DNA of 64,000 nt from Jackrogersella multiformis (lineage: Eukaryota > Ascomycota > Sordariomycetes > Xylariales > Hypoxylaceae), in NCBI GenBank assembly GCA_902806575.1, contig CADCXD010000011.1:1922001-1986000 (forward strand), in the 5' to 3' direction. Under the pieces are notes generated by a model. It was not told the origin of the DNA. It searched no databases and was given only the letters and a program-made list of their open reading frames with translations. The position numbers were made by a program, and so were the translations under genes. This document shows positions 23,880 to 34,390 of the stretch, piece by piece; the first letter of the stretch is position 1; each line of letters begins with the position of its first letter.

Positions 23880-25602
23880 CTACACACTCTGGGGATACAC
23901 ACTGGCGGGCTAAACGAGAATATTCGTTAGCTCATGATCAGGATACACATAAAAGTAGACAAAGGAATGACGCTTATGTACCGGGCTGTTCAACATGTTG
24001 TTCCGCTTATTCCTTCCTTTCTTAATATGACTCTTAAGCGCAGAAGAATCGAGTGGTTTGAGGAGTTCGAAGCTACATAAGAGTTCCGAAGAGACAGACA
24101 TAACTGCCCCCCAATTGTCAAATTCGCCGCAATACTAGTGGACATACTTGTTAGCATATGTTTGATGATGTAGATTGGCAAGGTCCTCCTACATTTGGGG
24201 CGCTGAAGACAGTGACTAAAACCCTATCGTTAAAGAATTCGTAACCGTCTTCGACGACCATATGTGCCCGACAGACTAGATCAAAATCGTGGGTTGCGAG
24301 GAAGTCGGTGATGACCTTCTTTCCAAAACAGTAACTGACACCCCTCTCGTTGGCCTCCCAGTCCGCTTCCATGTCGGCGGGGTCAGACCAGAGCAAATCA
24401 TTGAGCAGACCGTAGTCGGGAACATCGGTAGGGCGAGCGATGTTACGAATATCGTCCATATGGCTAAGTGCCGGAGATAGTCCCCCGTGGACACAGAATA
24501 TCTTCCCTGCAACTATAGCAGCAATAGGAAGGGTATTAAAACAGTCAATAAATGTCTTCCAAATCTTAACGTTACACCTTCGTTTGCACTCGTCGTAAAA
24601 TCCATAGACCCTTGTGACATTGGCACATTCATGGTTCCCCCGTAAGAGGAAGAAATTTTCCGGGTACTTAAGCTTGTAGCACAACAGAAGCAATATGGTC
24701 TCTAGAGACTGCTTGCCCCTATCGACGTAGTCGCCGAGGAAGAGGAAGTTCGCGCTCGGCGGGAAGCCGCACATCTCGAACATACGGATCAGATCGGTGT
24801 ACTGGCCGTGGACGTCTCCAACAATCTTGACCGGCGCATCAAGCTCCAACAATGCCGGCTGGGATAGAAAGCATTCACGAGCCCTTTGGCAGATGGCGAC
24901 TATCTCGGCATTCTTTAGACATACACTCTTCGTCACCTTCCCAGCGTATGCAGCATCTAGGAGTCGCTTAATGAAATCATCGAGGTCGATATCCTTGATG
25001 TCGCTCATAGCGACTCCAGAAGGCGAGTCATCCTTTGAAGGCGTACCCGCCGCCGATATAATAGGGTTGATAGTATTCTCCTTCTTGACTAAGATAGGTG
25101 CTCCAGGCTGCTGCTGTATGTGCGGGTTTGGATTCGCGACCCCATTGGGGGGTTGGTCCGACACATGGTCGACCTCACCAGAAGCTTGGGCGGCGTTTAT
25201 ATTGCCATGACCAGCTCTAATGGAGGCAGATTGGACGGGAGAAGGCGGTGGTTGCGAATCGTCGAATCGCGAGCCTGTTATGTCCGGAATTGTCGGGGAA
25301 GATGGAGTAGCAAGCGAGTCAGCACGACTCGTCCTCGACCTGCTACTACGCGCGGACTTCACGGACGCTGCGTCTGACTTGTCAAATGCATCTCCATTAG
25401 ACATGATTGCCGAGTTTCGCGGGCTGTCCGTCTTCCCGCCGCCGGGTATCTTGGATCGGAGGTTTTTGAATGAGCGGGTAGAGTCCTTGGTATCCGACTT
25501 TCCGAACGATGGATACGATTGCAGGTTCTCGGCGCGATCGCCTGAGGATGCGCCACCCGAGCTCCTGGAGCTTCCGCCCTCTTTCGACGTTTGGTTTCCC
25601 AT
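23880..25602 (-). CDS. PPZ1: Serine/threonine protein phosphatase PP-Z, 530 aa, three exons
   Basis: PPZ phosphatases are fungal-specific PP1-like enzymes that control monovalent-cation homeostasis, cell-wall integrity and salt tolerance, inhibited in yeast by Hal3/Vhs3. Exons in coding order are 24193-25602, 23982-24134 and 23880-23909. The introns are 58 bp (GTAGGA...CACTAG) and 72 bp (GTACAT...GCTAACGA...TTTAG). The spliced frame is 1593 nt. I chose the start at MGNQTSKEGG because Gly2 gives the N-myristoylation site typical of PPZ; ten codons upstream are not needed. Residues 2-200 are Ser-rich and disordered. The catalytic domain begins near 204, with GDVHGQ, GDYVDRG, RGNHE and HGGLSP metal and active-site motifs, then SAPN|YCGEFDNWGA across the first intron. 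The end HIKKGRNKRNNMLNSPPAS|VYPQSV fits PPZ. The last exon codes for only nine residues. Confidence 0.95.
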
Positions 25603-26521
25603 TGTCTTTTTTGGCAAGTCAGATATCAGCAATTCTCAGGAAGTATCTGATTCAGCTTTGCGATTACAAAATATTTTTAGTTGTCGCGCCCCAAGACACA
25701 CACACAAAAATAGGCACAGACGCCCGTGGCTCTGTTCAAGGCCCAATGGTGTGGTTGTTCGTTTATATCAAGCTCGCCGCTAGGGAGGATGGAACAGTCG
25801 GTCAAGGACGGAGAGGAGGAGAGCGGCGGAGGAGGGAGCCGTTTTGTTCTCCGTCTTTGTAACTAGATCTTGCAGTGAGCTCGACAGCCCTTACAGAAAT
25901 CGGGGAGTTGCGGGAGCGGGAGCGGGTGCGGGTGAGGGAGAGGAATAATAAAATAGTGACGATGGGATAGAGTTCTATCGCAGTGGGAAAACGGAGGCGT
26001 CGGAGCGAAGAACGTAGGACTGACGCTATTGCGTAAGAGGCTATGCTAGGGAGGTTGAGGCTGGAGGTAAGGTAATTAATTAATCTATAATGTAGGTCGG
26101 AATAATCAGTTACGGTACGGGAACATGCGTCTAGGTATTGAAGTTGTACATGTAATAGGGATCCAAAGTTGTCGGCAGTTGTCCATTCAATCCGACGGAG
26201 GGGAAAGGAAGCTGGAGAATTGATTGCAACGATAATAATAATAAAAAAGAACGGAGAGTTGCGGAGGAGTAGGGGAGTAGAGAAGGATGAGGTAAGAGGT
26301 GTGCAAAGGGAAGGGAAGGTTGATAATGATGACGATCACCAAGGTTTGGGGCCGTCTCCTAGGTAGGTAAGTGTATAATGTTTTTTTTTGTATTTTTTTT
26401 TTTCCTTTACTCCTCTTCTCCTCTTCGTTTTGGGGATAAGACAACCAGAAGCGAAAGGAAAAATGCGGGGAGAAGGCTCTTCGTCTGTCACCTTCTAAAG
26501 ATGCGGCGAAGCTGATGAGTA

Positions 26522-26566
26522 AGGTAGGTAGGTAGTAGGTAGTAGGTAGTAGGTAGTAGGTAGGGG
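26522..26566. repeat. AGGTAGT heptamer repeat
   Basis: Tandem GGTAGGTA then GTAGTAG steps (AGGTAGT units). It looks like a slippage expansion of the common TAGG motif. Confidence 0.75.
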
Positions 26567-26955
26567 GTGTCTGGCTCTGGGTGTGTGCAGGTGGTGGAAG
26601 ATAAGACACATGGGTATAGAATATACACTGATCAAGGGGCCCTTGGGGCGGCCAAGACAGAGGTCAGAAGAACGTGCTAGACTCCTGGTGGATCTTTTGG
26701 TCGCGGCGCCAAGCAACGAGGGTTGTAAAGGGTAAGGTTACCGTCTCACCGTATTATACATACATCCTGTCTGTAGTGTAGTAGAATCTGTACACAGTTC
26801 GGTCCTGTCCAGTATCTACCTAGGAGGTACCCTAATGGAGGAACTACTACATCCAGAGTAGGTAGTAGCCTGATCTGATCTGAAGACTGATCCGATAAAA
26901 AGGTATTCGTTATACAACACGGCCACGGGTTAACATATGCCTAAGTATCGAGAGA

Positions 26956-26995
26956 TTCGTTCGTTTGTTCGTTCGTTCGCTCGCTCGCTCGTGCG
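26956..26995. repeat. TTCG/CTCG microsatellite
   Basis: GTTCG units pass into GCTCG units; the interruptions are single C/T changes. Confidence 0.75.
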
Positions 26996-27410
26996 TTTTT
27001 CGGGTTTTGGTTTTTTGTTATTATTTTTTATTTGATTTTATTTTCTTCTTTCCCCTTATGCGCGCGGGTTGGTAGTGTACCTAGCACAGGTATGACGAAG
27101 GGAGACGTCCCCGTTGCAGCTCAAGGTCGGTGATGACGACAAGGTATTAGGCTAGATTGGCCTGATTGTTACGGTATACAACTTTGCAAATGGAAATATT
27201 TGTGTCGCTTTATTTATGGCGGTTGTATGTTATTTTTATTTTCTTTGATTTGACAAGCACCGGTTGGGATCTAGGTAGGACAATGGATGCGGCACGTTGG
27301 AATTTCGGGCTTCGTGATAAGTTGGTTAAGTTTTGGTTGATGAAGGAGGGAAGTGGTAGAAATGATGAATACCTTAGATATGGATGTATGTTGCGTCGAG
27401 ATATCCCCGA

Positions 27411-27577
27411 GTACCTAGGTATCTACCTAGAAAAGGTACCTACCTAAACAATGTACCTTAGGACCTAGGTACCTAATAGGAGTACTTGCTCTAAGTAATG
27501 TACCTACGCGTACTTAGGTAGGTACAAGGCCTAGTGTACCTCTAGGTACATACCTACCTAGGTACCTATGTAGGTAG
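27411..27577. repeat. Dense TACCTAGGTA motif cluster
   Basis: At least eight full or partial palindromic copies lie in 167 bp (for example at 27411, 27437, 27471, 27515 and 27552-27577). It is the densest array in the window and sits far from any recognised gene. Confidence 0.75.
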
Positions 27578-29492
27578 TTCCATTTCTAAAGTTAGGAGTA
27601 TGGGGAGCTGCTTCCACTTTCCCAATGGTCCGTGACGGCGTTCTGACTGGCGCGAACAACTTGCAGTTTTTAGTGGAAAGTGGGAAAGCGCCTCGGTTGC
27701 TCAGGTGCCCAGATGGTAAAATGGTACAATGCCTAGGTACCTCCTGGGTACCTGACTGTATATTGGAAAAGTAAATTGGAAAATGTAAGTACCAGACCGC
27801 TATGTCATTTTTCTCGGCGGGGCTCCGTAGTTCCGGCTCGAGTCAAGTCGTCTAAAGTTGCTCGACTCCATTATTTGTATTTGTAAATCGGCTTTTGTCG
27901 TTGACTTTTCTTCATGTCGTGTCGTTTGCCCTTCGATAACAAAGGGATCTTCGGAGGTTATGGCTTTTTACTGTCTTACACGCGGCTCATTTGAAAAATT
28001 ATAAATTGATCGTGTGGGGTTTACGGGCAAAGCTCGATAATAATACGTCTAGCTTACCTATAAACCGTAGCTGGGTAGGAGGTCAGCCCCCCTCTCTCCC
28101 CTTCAACGACTACCTCATAGTGCCTAACGCTCCATCAGGTGTAAGCAACAATATTGCGGGATGGGCATGGTCGAGTGGACATCCGAACGGGCATTTCAAG
28201 GTAGATCAAGGTGACATGCAGACGGGAAGAATCTATCAGAACTCGCTGGACTTCCAATGAGATGGAGTCAGCCGTGTCGATCAGGAAGTTGGATCACACC
28301 TACTGTAAAGATCTCAGCTTGGAGCCCGGCTTTTGTTCGTCACTTCGATTTATATTGCCTGATGCGGACAGTGGCAGTTTATTCTACCTGTCCGATAGGT
28401 ATAACCAGCTTGATCCTCCTCCATCTTTTGTTTCACATTGATATCGATTTTATTTATCATATATTATTTTACGTATATATCTTCGTTTACTCCGATGTCC
28501 TGGAGGTAGTGTATGAATTTTGATATCACGATGCTTGGCGGTGGCGATTACAAACACTCCACAGCAGCAAAGGCGAGCATCGTAGACCTCTCGACCGTCT
28601 TGGCTTTGGCTTGTCAGGTCTGCTTGCTTGGCACCATGTCGTCCCAACTTGGGCTGCCATTTCTATTGGAGTTCGAATAAAGCTTGACACTGTAATTAAT
28701 ACCGGTATCGTGGCAGTTGCATACACGCCAGCCTCTAGTATGTTCGGATTGATTAGCCAAGAACACGTAGAAGCTAACAGGTATCTCCCAGGCAATTCCC
28801 AGGTTTGATAAAGGGGAGACCCAATAGGAAACCCGATGCGCTGGGTCGTCTCGCGTACTACCGCATCATGGATTGCATATATCATATGTAGTATAACCTG
28901 TGAGGAGTATACCCATTCTGTCACTCAACTTTTCTCCACGGTGAGGTTTCTTTTGACTTAAGTATATATCTCTCTCATACAATGCATGGTCGGGACGTGT
29001 ATGTCAACCCAACGATGAGGATATTCCTCAGTTTGTCGTGCCTTGGGCTATAAAGGTTCTGCCTAGGGCGGCCATAAAGCACGGGTCTTTAGACGTTGAT
29101 GGTGTATGACCATGACCATTCTCAGGTGCCACTACCTAATGTCATGTTCAACGGCGTCAAAGTCCTACGTCCTAATACTCACGAGTCAACGTTACGGAAT
29201 ACCTCCGTTTTTCGTCATCAAACAGTCCCGACAGAAATAAGATACTTTGGGTTGAATGTTGATTGGTTTATCAGGTAGGACAACTTACTACCATGACAAT
29301 TAGGTTGGAGAGATATAATTAATTTAGAATTTTTTATTAGGAAGCTCACTAATCGATAATAAACAATAATAAATTAAGTATGACAGAAGGTAACTTCGGA
29401 CCGTTGATGCCATACAACACCCGCGAGCAGCTCCGAACTGACCCGGTCCGTCGGTGCATTCCGGATTCGGCAACAGTTTGGAATCTAGAGGC

Positions 29493-29553
29493 CTCCCACT
29501 TTTTTTTTCGACGTGTCCGGTAGGGCTGGGAGAGTTGGCGCTCCGGTCCACGT
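29493..29553 (+). repeat. Diverged dispersed repeat, copy A
   Basis: CACTTTTT...CGACGTGTCCGGTAGGGCTGGGAGAGTTGGCGCTCCGGTCC (broken here for length) matches 30490-30543 in the same orientation, with about 80% identity by eye. Most differences are C/T or G/A changes plus a T-run length change. It may be a relic of a transposon. Confidence 0.55.
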
Positions 29554-30489
29554 TTATCCTAGGTCCCTGCGCTGAATGGCTAGGTCGACAGCGTTGAGTG
29601 TATTGGTCCATCTCTATCGCTATCACGGTAGGTATCTTGATCCCATCATGTAGCTTTGTGATTTAATGGTGTCAACAATAATGCGTACCTAACTTCCTTA
29701 TCAATTGCCTATAGTAATTTCTCCGCGGGAAAATCCACCGGAGAAGAATATACCTAAGTATTTGATTTTAAAATTATGTAAAAATATGTTCATAACGGCG
29801 CCACGAAAAGCTGTGCTGTCTTTCCTAATGTGGTGATTATGTGACTGAAGTCTCCCTTACGTACGGAACATAGTATCTTTGTATTAAGCATAAGCAGTTT
29901 GAGTGCATAAATGCAACTGCAAGCCTGCTCCCCCTCTGCCTCCACCAGAGGAAGCCCTCGATTAAGGGTAGACACTCGAAGAGATTCGTCCTGTTTTGCC
30001 TCGGTCCGACCTTCTAATCAAGAGACGCGCTCGCGGATATCTTTGGGTGCTGGCGGCATTAACTCTCCCTCTGGCGCCACTGTCGTGGCTATTATGGCGG
30101 GTATCATAAACCGCCCCCTAGGTACCTTGATAAAGATAACAATTGCCGCGAGGTCCTTTCCCAACTTCTTATTAGTGAGTCTCAATGAATAACCTAGGTA
30201 TTTCCACGGGTTCCCTTCGGAATGGGGTTTGTACGACACTAATAGTTGATACAATGTAGAACTAAGCTATAACCTAGAACTATGGAACAGACAAGCTCAT
30301 ACCTAGTCAGATCTCTTTTAAATATGTATTTTCTCGGTAGTATAAACTTCAAAGTTTGTAATGTTTCAAGATAGGAGAAGAAGAGCAAATGTAGAACGAA
30401 GAGAGGTTAATTAATATGGAAACAACCTATGAGACCCCCTACTTAACGGTTACCTTAATAGAAAGATCGTCAATGAATCTATGTAGGTG

Positions 30490-30543
30490 ATTTCCACTTT
30501 TTCCGACATGCCCGGTAGGGCTGTAGAGTTGGAGCTCCGATCC
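30490..30543 (+). repeat. Diverged dispersed repeat, copy B
   Basis: This is the partner of the copy at 29493-29553. The shared core is CCGGTAGGGCTG followed by AGAGTTGG and GCTCCG. Similarity stops on both sides, so the element boundary is short or eroded. Confidence 0.55.
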
Positions 30544-31479
30544 TTGCTCCCGGGACCCGGCAGTCGGCAGCACGAGAGCGGGTTCCAAGGTTGTGGGCTG
30601 GCATTCAATAATCCGAAGAATTTAACTAATACCTACATTACTCATGTCAAGAAATGTCCTTTCAAATCTTAAAGAGTTACGTACTATTCGCAAGCCACAG
30701 CTATGACTTCCAGATTTCCTATTTTTAGGATTTTTAGGAATCTTTTCGTTGGAGATCCACCCCCAGCCTGCCGTAGCGGGTTTAGCATGGACCCGCCAAG
30801 ACAACACTAGCATACCCAGCCACATCTGAAGAGCTGGATGATGGATCAATTCTGGCACCGGAACGTACCTAGCAGCTGCCCAGGTACCGAGCAGCTGCCT
30901 TACGTAGTAGGTCGTAAAGTCTCGAATTCAAGTCTCGAATCTATCTGGAATCCCCCTTTCAATCCTCCGTGTTTCCGTCTTCAGCACCATTTCTAATTGC
31001 CATCATGGAGTTAAATAAATGAATGATGTTATCTTTTTTTTTGTTAAGACTCCTTACCCCAACTATTCTGTTCTAAAGTGTCTCGTAAAATCAGCAAGAT
31101 TTTAAGACATGCAGCGGTCTCAACCGGGCTTCTATGGATACTCATAACATAACGGAATCGGGAATCGAGAATCGAGATAGGCATGACCTGAGATAGGCAA
31201 TACCAACCTAGGCAGGTACTACTGTACCATGGAACCTCGGAAGGGCGAAGACGCGTCAAGGGCATTGCCTCATCGAACTTTAAGTGGCGCCGACGCCGCA
31301 ATGCCCACGCAGTTAGACACGCGGGGATATACGCAAGAACTCAAGAAGGCAAGAACGTGCCGGATTCGAAAACTTTGATTCATTTTAAAAATTTCCTAAT
31401 GTAGGGATCACTAGCCACGCTGATCTACATTTCCCATTGTCGTTTTCTCGTGATCCAACGCACCTATTCCTCACTAACC

Positions 31480-31515
31480 TTTCACTCATTCTTTCATTCA
31501 TTCTTTCATTCTTCT
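31480..31515. repeat. ATTC/TTTC microsatellite
   Basis: Alternating CATTCTTT and CATTCATT units in a pyrimidine-rich strand. It is intergenic. Confidence 0.65.
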
Positions 31516-32699
31516 TCTCTTTTGCCGATGTTATCCTACCGAGCCTGTCTGTCTGCCTGTGTTTGATTGCTGTGTGGCACACGAAACAAACGTCCTGCAC
31601 TATACCAGTTTGTTTCTACACATTTGCCGTCTACTGCCTACGAGTAAATACTCTCAGACTGCCGAGAGTACCTAAGCTGGATGCAAACTAGTTGGGATAC
31701 TGCGTAATTATTTGCAGAAGTTTGATGTTAAGCTGGGGTCTTAAAACCACCCTTATGTAGCTCAAGCCCCGGTTGATCGCCTAGCCCGGGATTGCGATGT
31801 GCCCATTGGTCTTTTGTAGCGAAATATCCGTGACGGCATCCTCCAGGCATTTTCAGCTGCTGCACCTTTTTGTCAAGTCTTATCAAACTGCACTTCTGGT
31901 GCTTGTAAGGTTTTAATGCCTAAAATAACTTGCAAAGCATCCCGGAAGTTAGGTAAAAAGGAAAGACAAATGCTGCAATGCTATCCCTTTTTCTGCTCCC
32001 TCGGCATCTCATGATTCCGCTACATGTCTCGTCTACGTAATGTTATGTACCTACACTAGGTAATTGCCAGGTACCAAGGGTATCAGAAGTATACGAATAA
32101 CGCGAGAAGAAGACTTCATCGGGTACCTAAGGTACTATGTAATCAGGCTTTTAGTGGTACGGTTGCTGAGTCGATATCTTTTATGTGGGGTCAGATCTCG
32201 TCTCATCTCGTCTCATTGGCAGCTTGGTGAGTTTACATGGGGGCTGAGCAACGGCCTAAACAACCCTTGGAAGCCGTGGACTGTGAGCTGACGTTGACTT
32301 GGAAGGCGTCCCCCCCTCCCCCCGCCCATCTCAATGCTGTGCTGGCAGGGCTTGTGTAGCCCCGGAACTGCGCCACGCTTGCATTCGGTTCCATCCAGTC
32401 CTACCAGTAAAACTGATCAGCCTCTGTAATGCGTAATAAATACAACCCTTCTGACCTACCACCTAGATTCTTAGACCCATCCATCACTCTCGTACTACAA
32501 CTTTATTTATTTATTGATTACACTCGCCGTTTTCGGGTTGGACCTTATTTACCATCATCGATTCCTAATTAAAACGGTTCACGATATATAACCTATCTGC
32601 CTTCATTTATCAATTTGGTAGACCAACGGCTTGCACTCGTTAAGCCAGCTACAAAACTACAACACAAATCCTCTCGTTCCGCGCACAGACTCTAAAGCC

Positions 32700-33755
32700 A
32701 TGGGTGTCGGAAGATACGTCTGCGTGGCTCTGCCATTTATATTAACAATAGGCAGCATCATCTGCATGTTGATTGCTGGTCTCACCGGTGTCGTCAACAA
32801 CAGCCTCTTCATCTTCCAAATCGACACGAGGAACGTCAGTATTGATGCAAACACCCTTCAGAGCCTCATTAGCGGCATCAGCGGCATCTCGAACATCACC
32901 GACAACATCGAGAATGCCGTCAACAGTCGTGCCGCCAACCAAGACGAAATCAACGCCCGCTCTCCGGCGCCGCAAGATATCGCTAGTATTATCACCAGTC
33001 TGACTGGCGGTGACAGCAATGAGAACATCACCGCGGCTCAGCTTGGAATCGACAAGCTTTACGATGTCACCCTGTGGAACTACTGCAGCATCCCAGCAAA
33101 TGGAACTGACAAGAACTGCACTAAGGCTAAGTTCGACTGGGCCGAGCAAGAATTCAACACCGACTTCATCGACCAGTTCGGCAGCGAGCTTGGAGTCAAC
33201 ATTACCATCCCCCAAGAGATCAAAGATGCCTTAGACACCTTTAAGCCTCTGATGAAGTGGACCGAAGTTGTCTACATCATCGCTATGGTCGCTCTTGGTC
33301 TTGAGCTCGTCATTGGTCTATTCACCGCCTGCTCGCGTCTGGTCTCGTGCCTAACTTGGCTCATTTCCGGCATTGCTACCCTCGCCGTCATCTCCGCTTC
33401 TGCTATGATGACTGCCGTAGCCGTTGTCGTGGTTGGTGCGGTAAAGGGTGTCATTTCGAAGTACGGCGGAGATGCTAGCTGGAACAACAACTTTTTGGCT
33501 GTTATCTGGATCGGTGTTGCCTTTGCCGTCAGTGCCAGCTTATTCTGGCTCCTCTCTATCTGCTGCTGCGCACCGGAGAAGCGGCCGTATGCCGGAAGGT
33601 CGCGCAATGGCGGTGAAGCCGAGAAGTTCCTGCCCACTGGTTCATACGCGCCGCTCGGCGAGCAGCAACGCAACTCTGGTTACAACTACGGAGTGCCGCA
33701 GCGCGGTGGAGCCCGCTCGGACCTTGCGTACGAGCCCTACACTCATACTCGTTAA
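32700..33755 (+). CDS. SUR7/PalI-family four-span plasma membrane protein, 351 aa
   Basis: Single exon; I chose ATG 32700 (AAAGCCATGG, a strong context), since the frame upstream has no ATG. Four hydrophobic helices are seen: residues about 7-29, 186-210, 216-250 and 265-290. The large first outer loop (30-185) contains the claudin-like signature of SUR7 proteins, LWNYC followed by a second Cys (KNCTKAKFDW), and N-glycosylation sites (NVS, NIT, NGT). The C-terminal tail is cytosolic, Gly/Arg/Tyr-rich, after a CCCAPEKRPYAG juxtamembrane cysteine cluster that may be palmitoylated. SUR7 proteins mark eisosome/MCC domains; the related PalI/Rim9 proteins act in ambient pH sensing. Which subfamily this belongs to cannot be settled by eye. 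PIL1, the eisosome scaffold, is 16 kb away. Confidence 0.87.
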   Translation: MGVGRYVCVALPFILTIGSIICMLIAGLTGVVNNSLFIFQIDTRNVSIDANTLQSLISGISGISNITDNIENAVNSRAANQDEINARSPAPQDIASIITSLTGGDSNENITAAQLGIDKLYDVTLWNYCSIPANGTDKNCTKAKFDWAEQEFNTDFIDQFGSELGVNITIPQEIKDALDTFKPLMKWTEVVYIIAMVALGLELVIGLFTACSRLVSCLTWLISGIATLAVISASAMMTAVAVVVVGAVKGVISKYGGDASWNNNFLAVIWIGVAFAVSASLFWLLSICCCAPEKRPYAGRSRNGGEAEKFLPTGSYAPLGEQQRNSGYNYGVPQRGGARSDLAYEPYTHTR

Positions 33756-34390
33756 ACATTAGAGGACGTTTAGGAAAGGTGGGACAGATAACGTGCGGCG
33801 GACGGCGGAGCTCTTTTGCCTCTGGGCTGTACGATTTGCATTATGCCGGCGTTTAGGCTTGGGAATGACAAGACTGGATGGGAACGCGGTGTTTTTCGCG
33901 CGTTAGACAGGCTAGATGGGAGGTTATTTCCATGAACGGGATACCCGGGTTATTATGATAGTATTCAATTCTGAATATAATGAACTGATATGAAGAATCA
34001 AAATTAAAATCGTGCGCATAATGTTTTGATGTGATCATTTTAGGATTTTGGGTTGTGAATAGGTTAAGGCTTGATAATATGTTAGGTACAGAGAAGTTTG
34101 AATGAGCTAATCACGTGGTCTAGTTTAAACGGTACAATTTTCCTAGAAGCCTTGCAAACTCAAGAAGGTGCACACTGATGACATTTAAAGCCTCAAGCAA
34201 GAGCTGAGAATTTAATCTTAGATAATCCGTTGTACAGACCCGTTGTACAGACACATGGCGATCACGCCGAATATATGACCCTGATGTCTCTCGAGGTAGG
34301 TACAATCCGCGTTGGTTCGAACTGGCAAAATTCTATAAATTATTTGTGCCCCGCCGAACATTCGACTTATACTCCACGTCTTTATACTAT
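33756..34390. other. Intergenic, SUR7-family to WDR6
   Basis: The 3' flank of the SUR7-family gene is followed by the WDR6 upstream region. A possible tiny first exon of WDR6 lies at 34275-34295 (see that gene). No other gene. Confidence 0.5.

Larger units (their letters stand above)
25603..32699. other. Seven-kilobase gene-poor interval
   Basis: I find no supportable gene between PPZ and the SUR7-family gene. Open frames at 28.0-28.9 kb, 29.9-30.25 kb and 31.0-31.3 kb have no convincing start, splice signals or motifs. It contains simple repeats (26522-26566, 26956-26995, 31480-31515), a dense TACCTAGGTA cluster (27411-27577), poly-T/poly-A runs near 26.38 kb, and a pair of diverged 55-bp repeats (29493-29553 and 30490-30543). 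These are the only structures I can point to. It may hold non-coding transcripts or strongly decayed elements. Confidence 0.5.

Noticed and set aside
28526..28924. 132-codon minus-strand frame with hydrophobic segments
   Set aside because: It begins with GTG, has no in-frame ATG start of good context and no family motif, and overlaps open frames on the other strand.
29911..30254. Overlapping frames on both strands (possible gene fragment)
   Set aside because: Neither strand shows a start in good context or a motif. It could be a decayed fragment, but the evidence is too thin.
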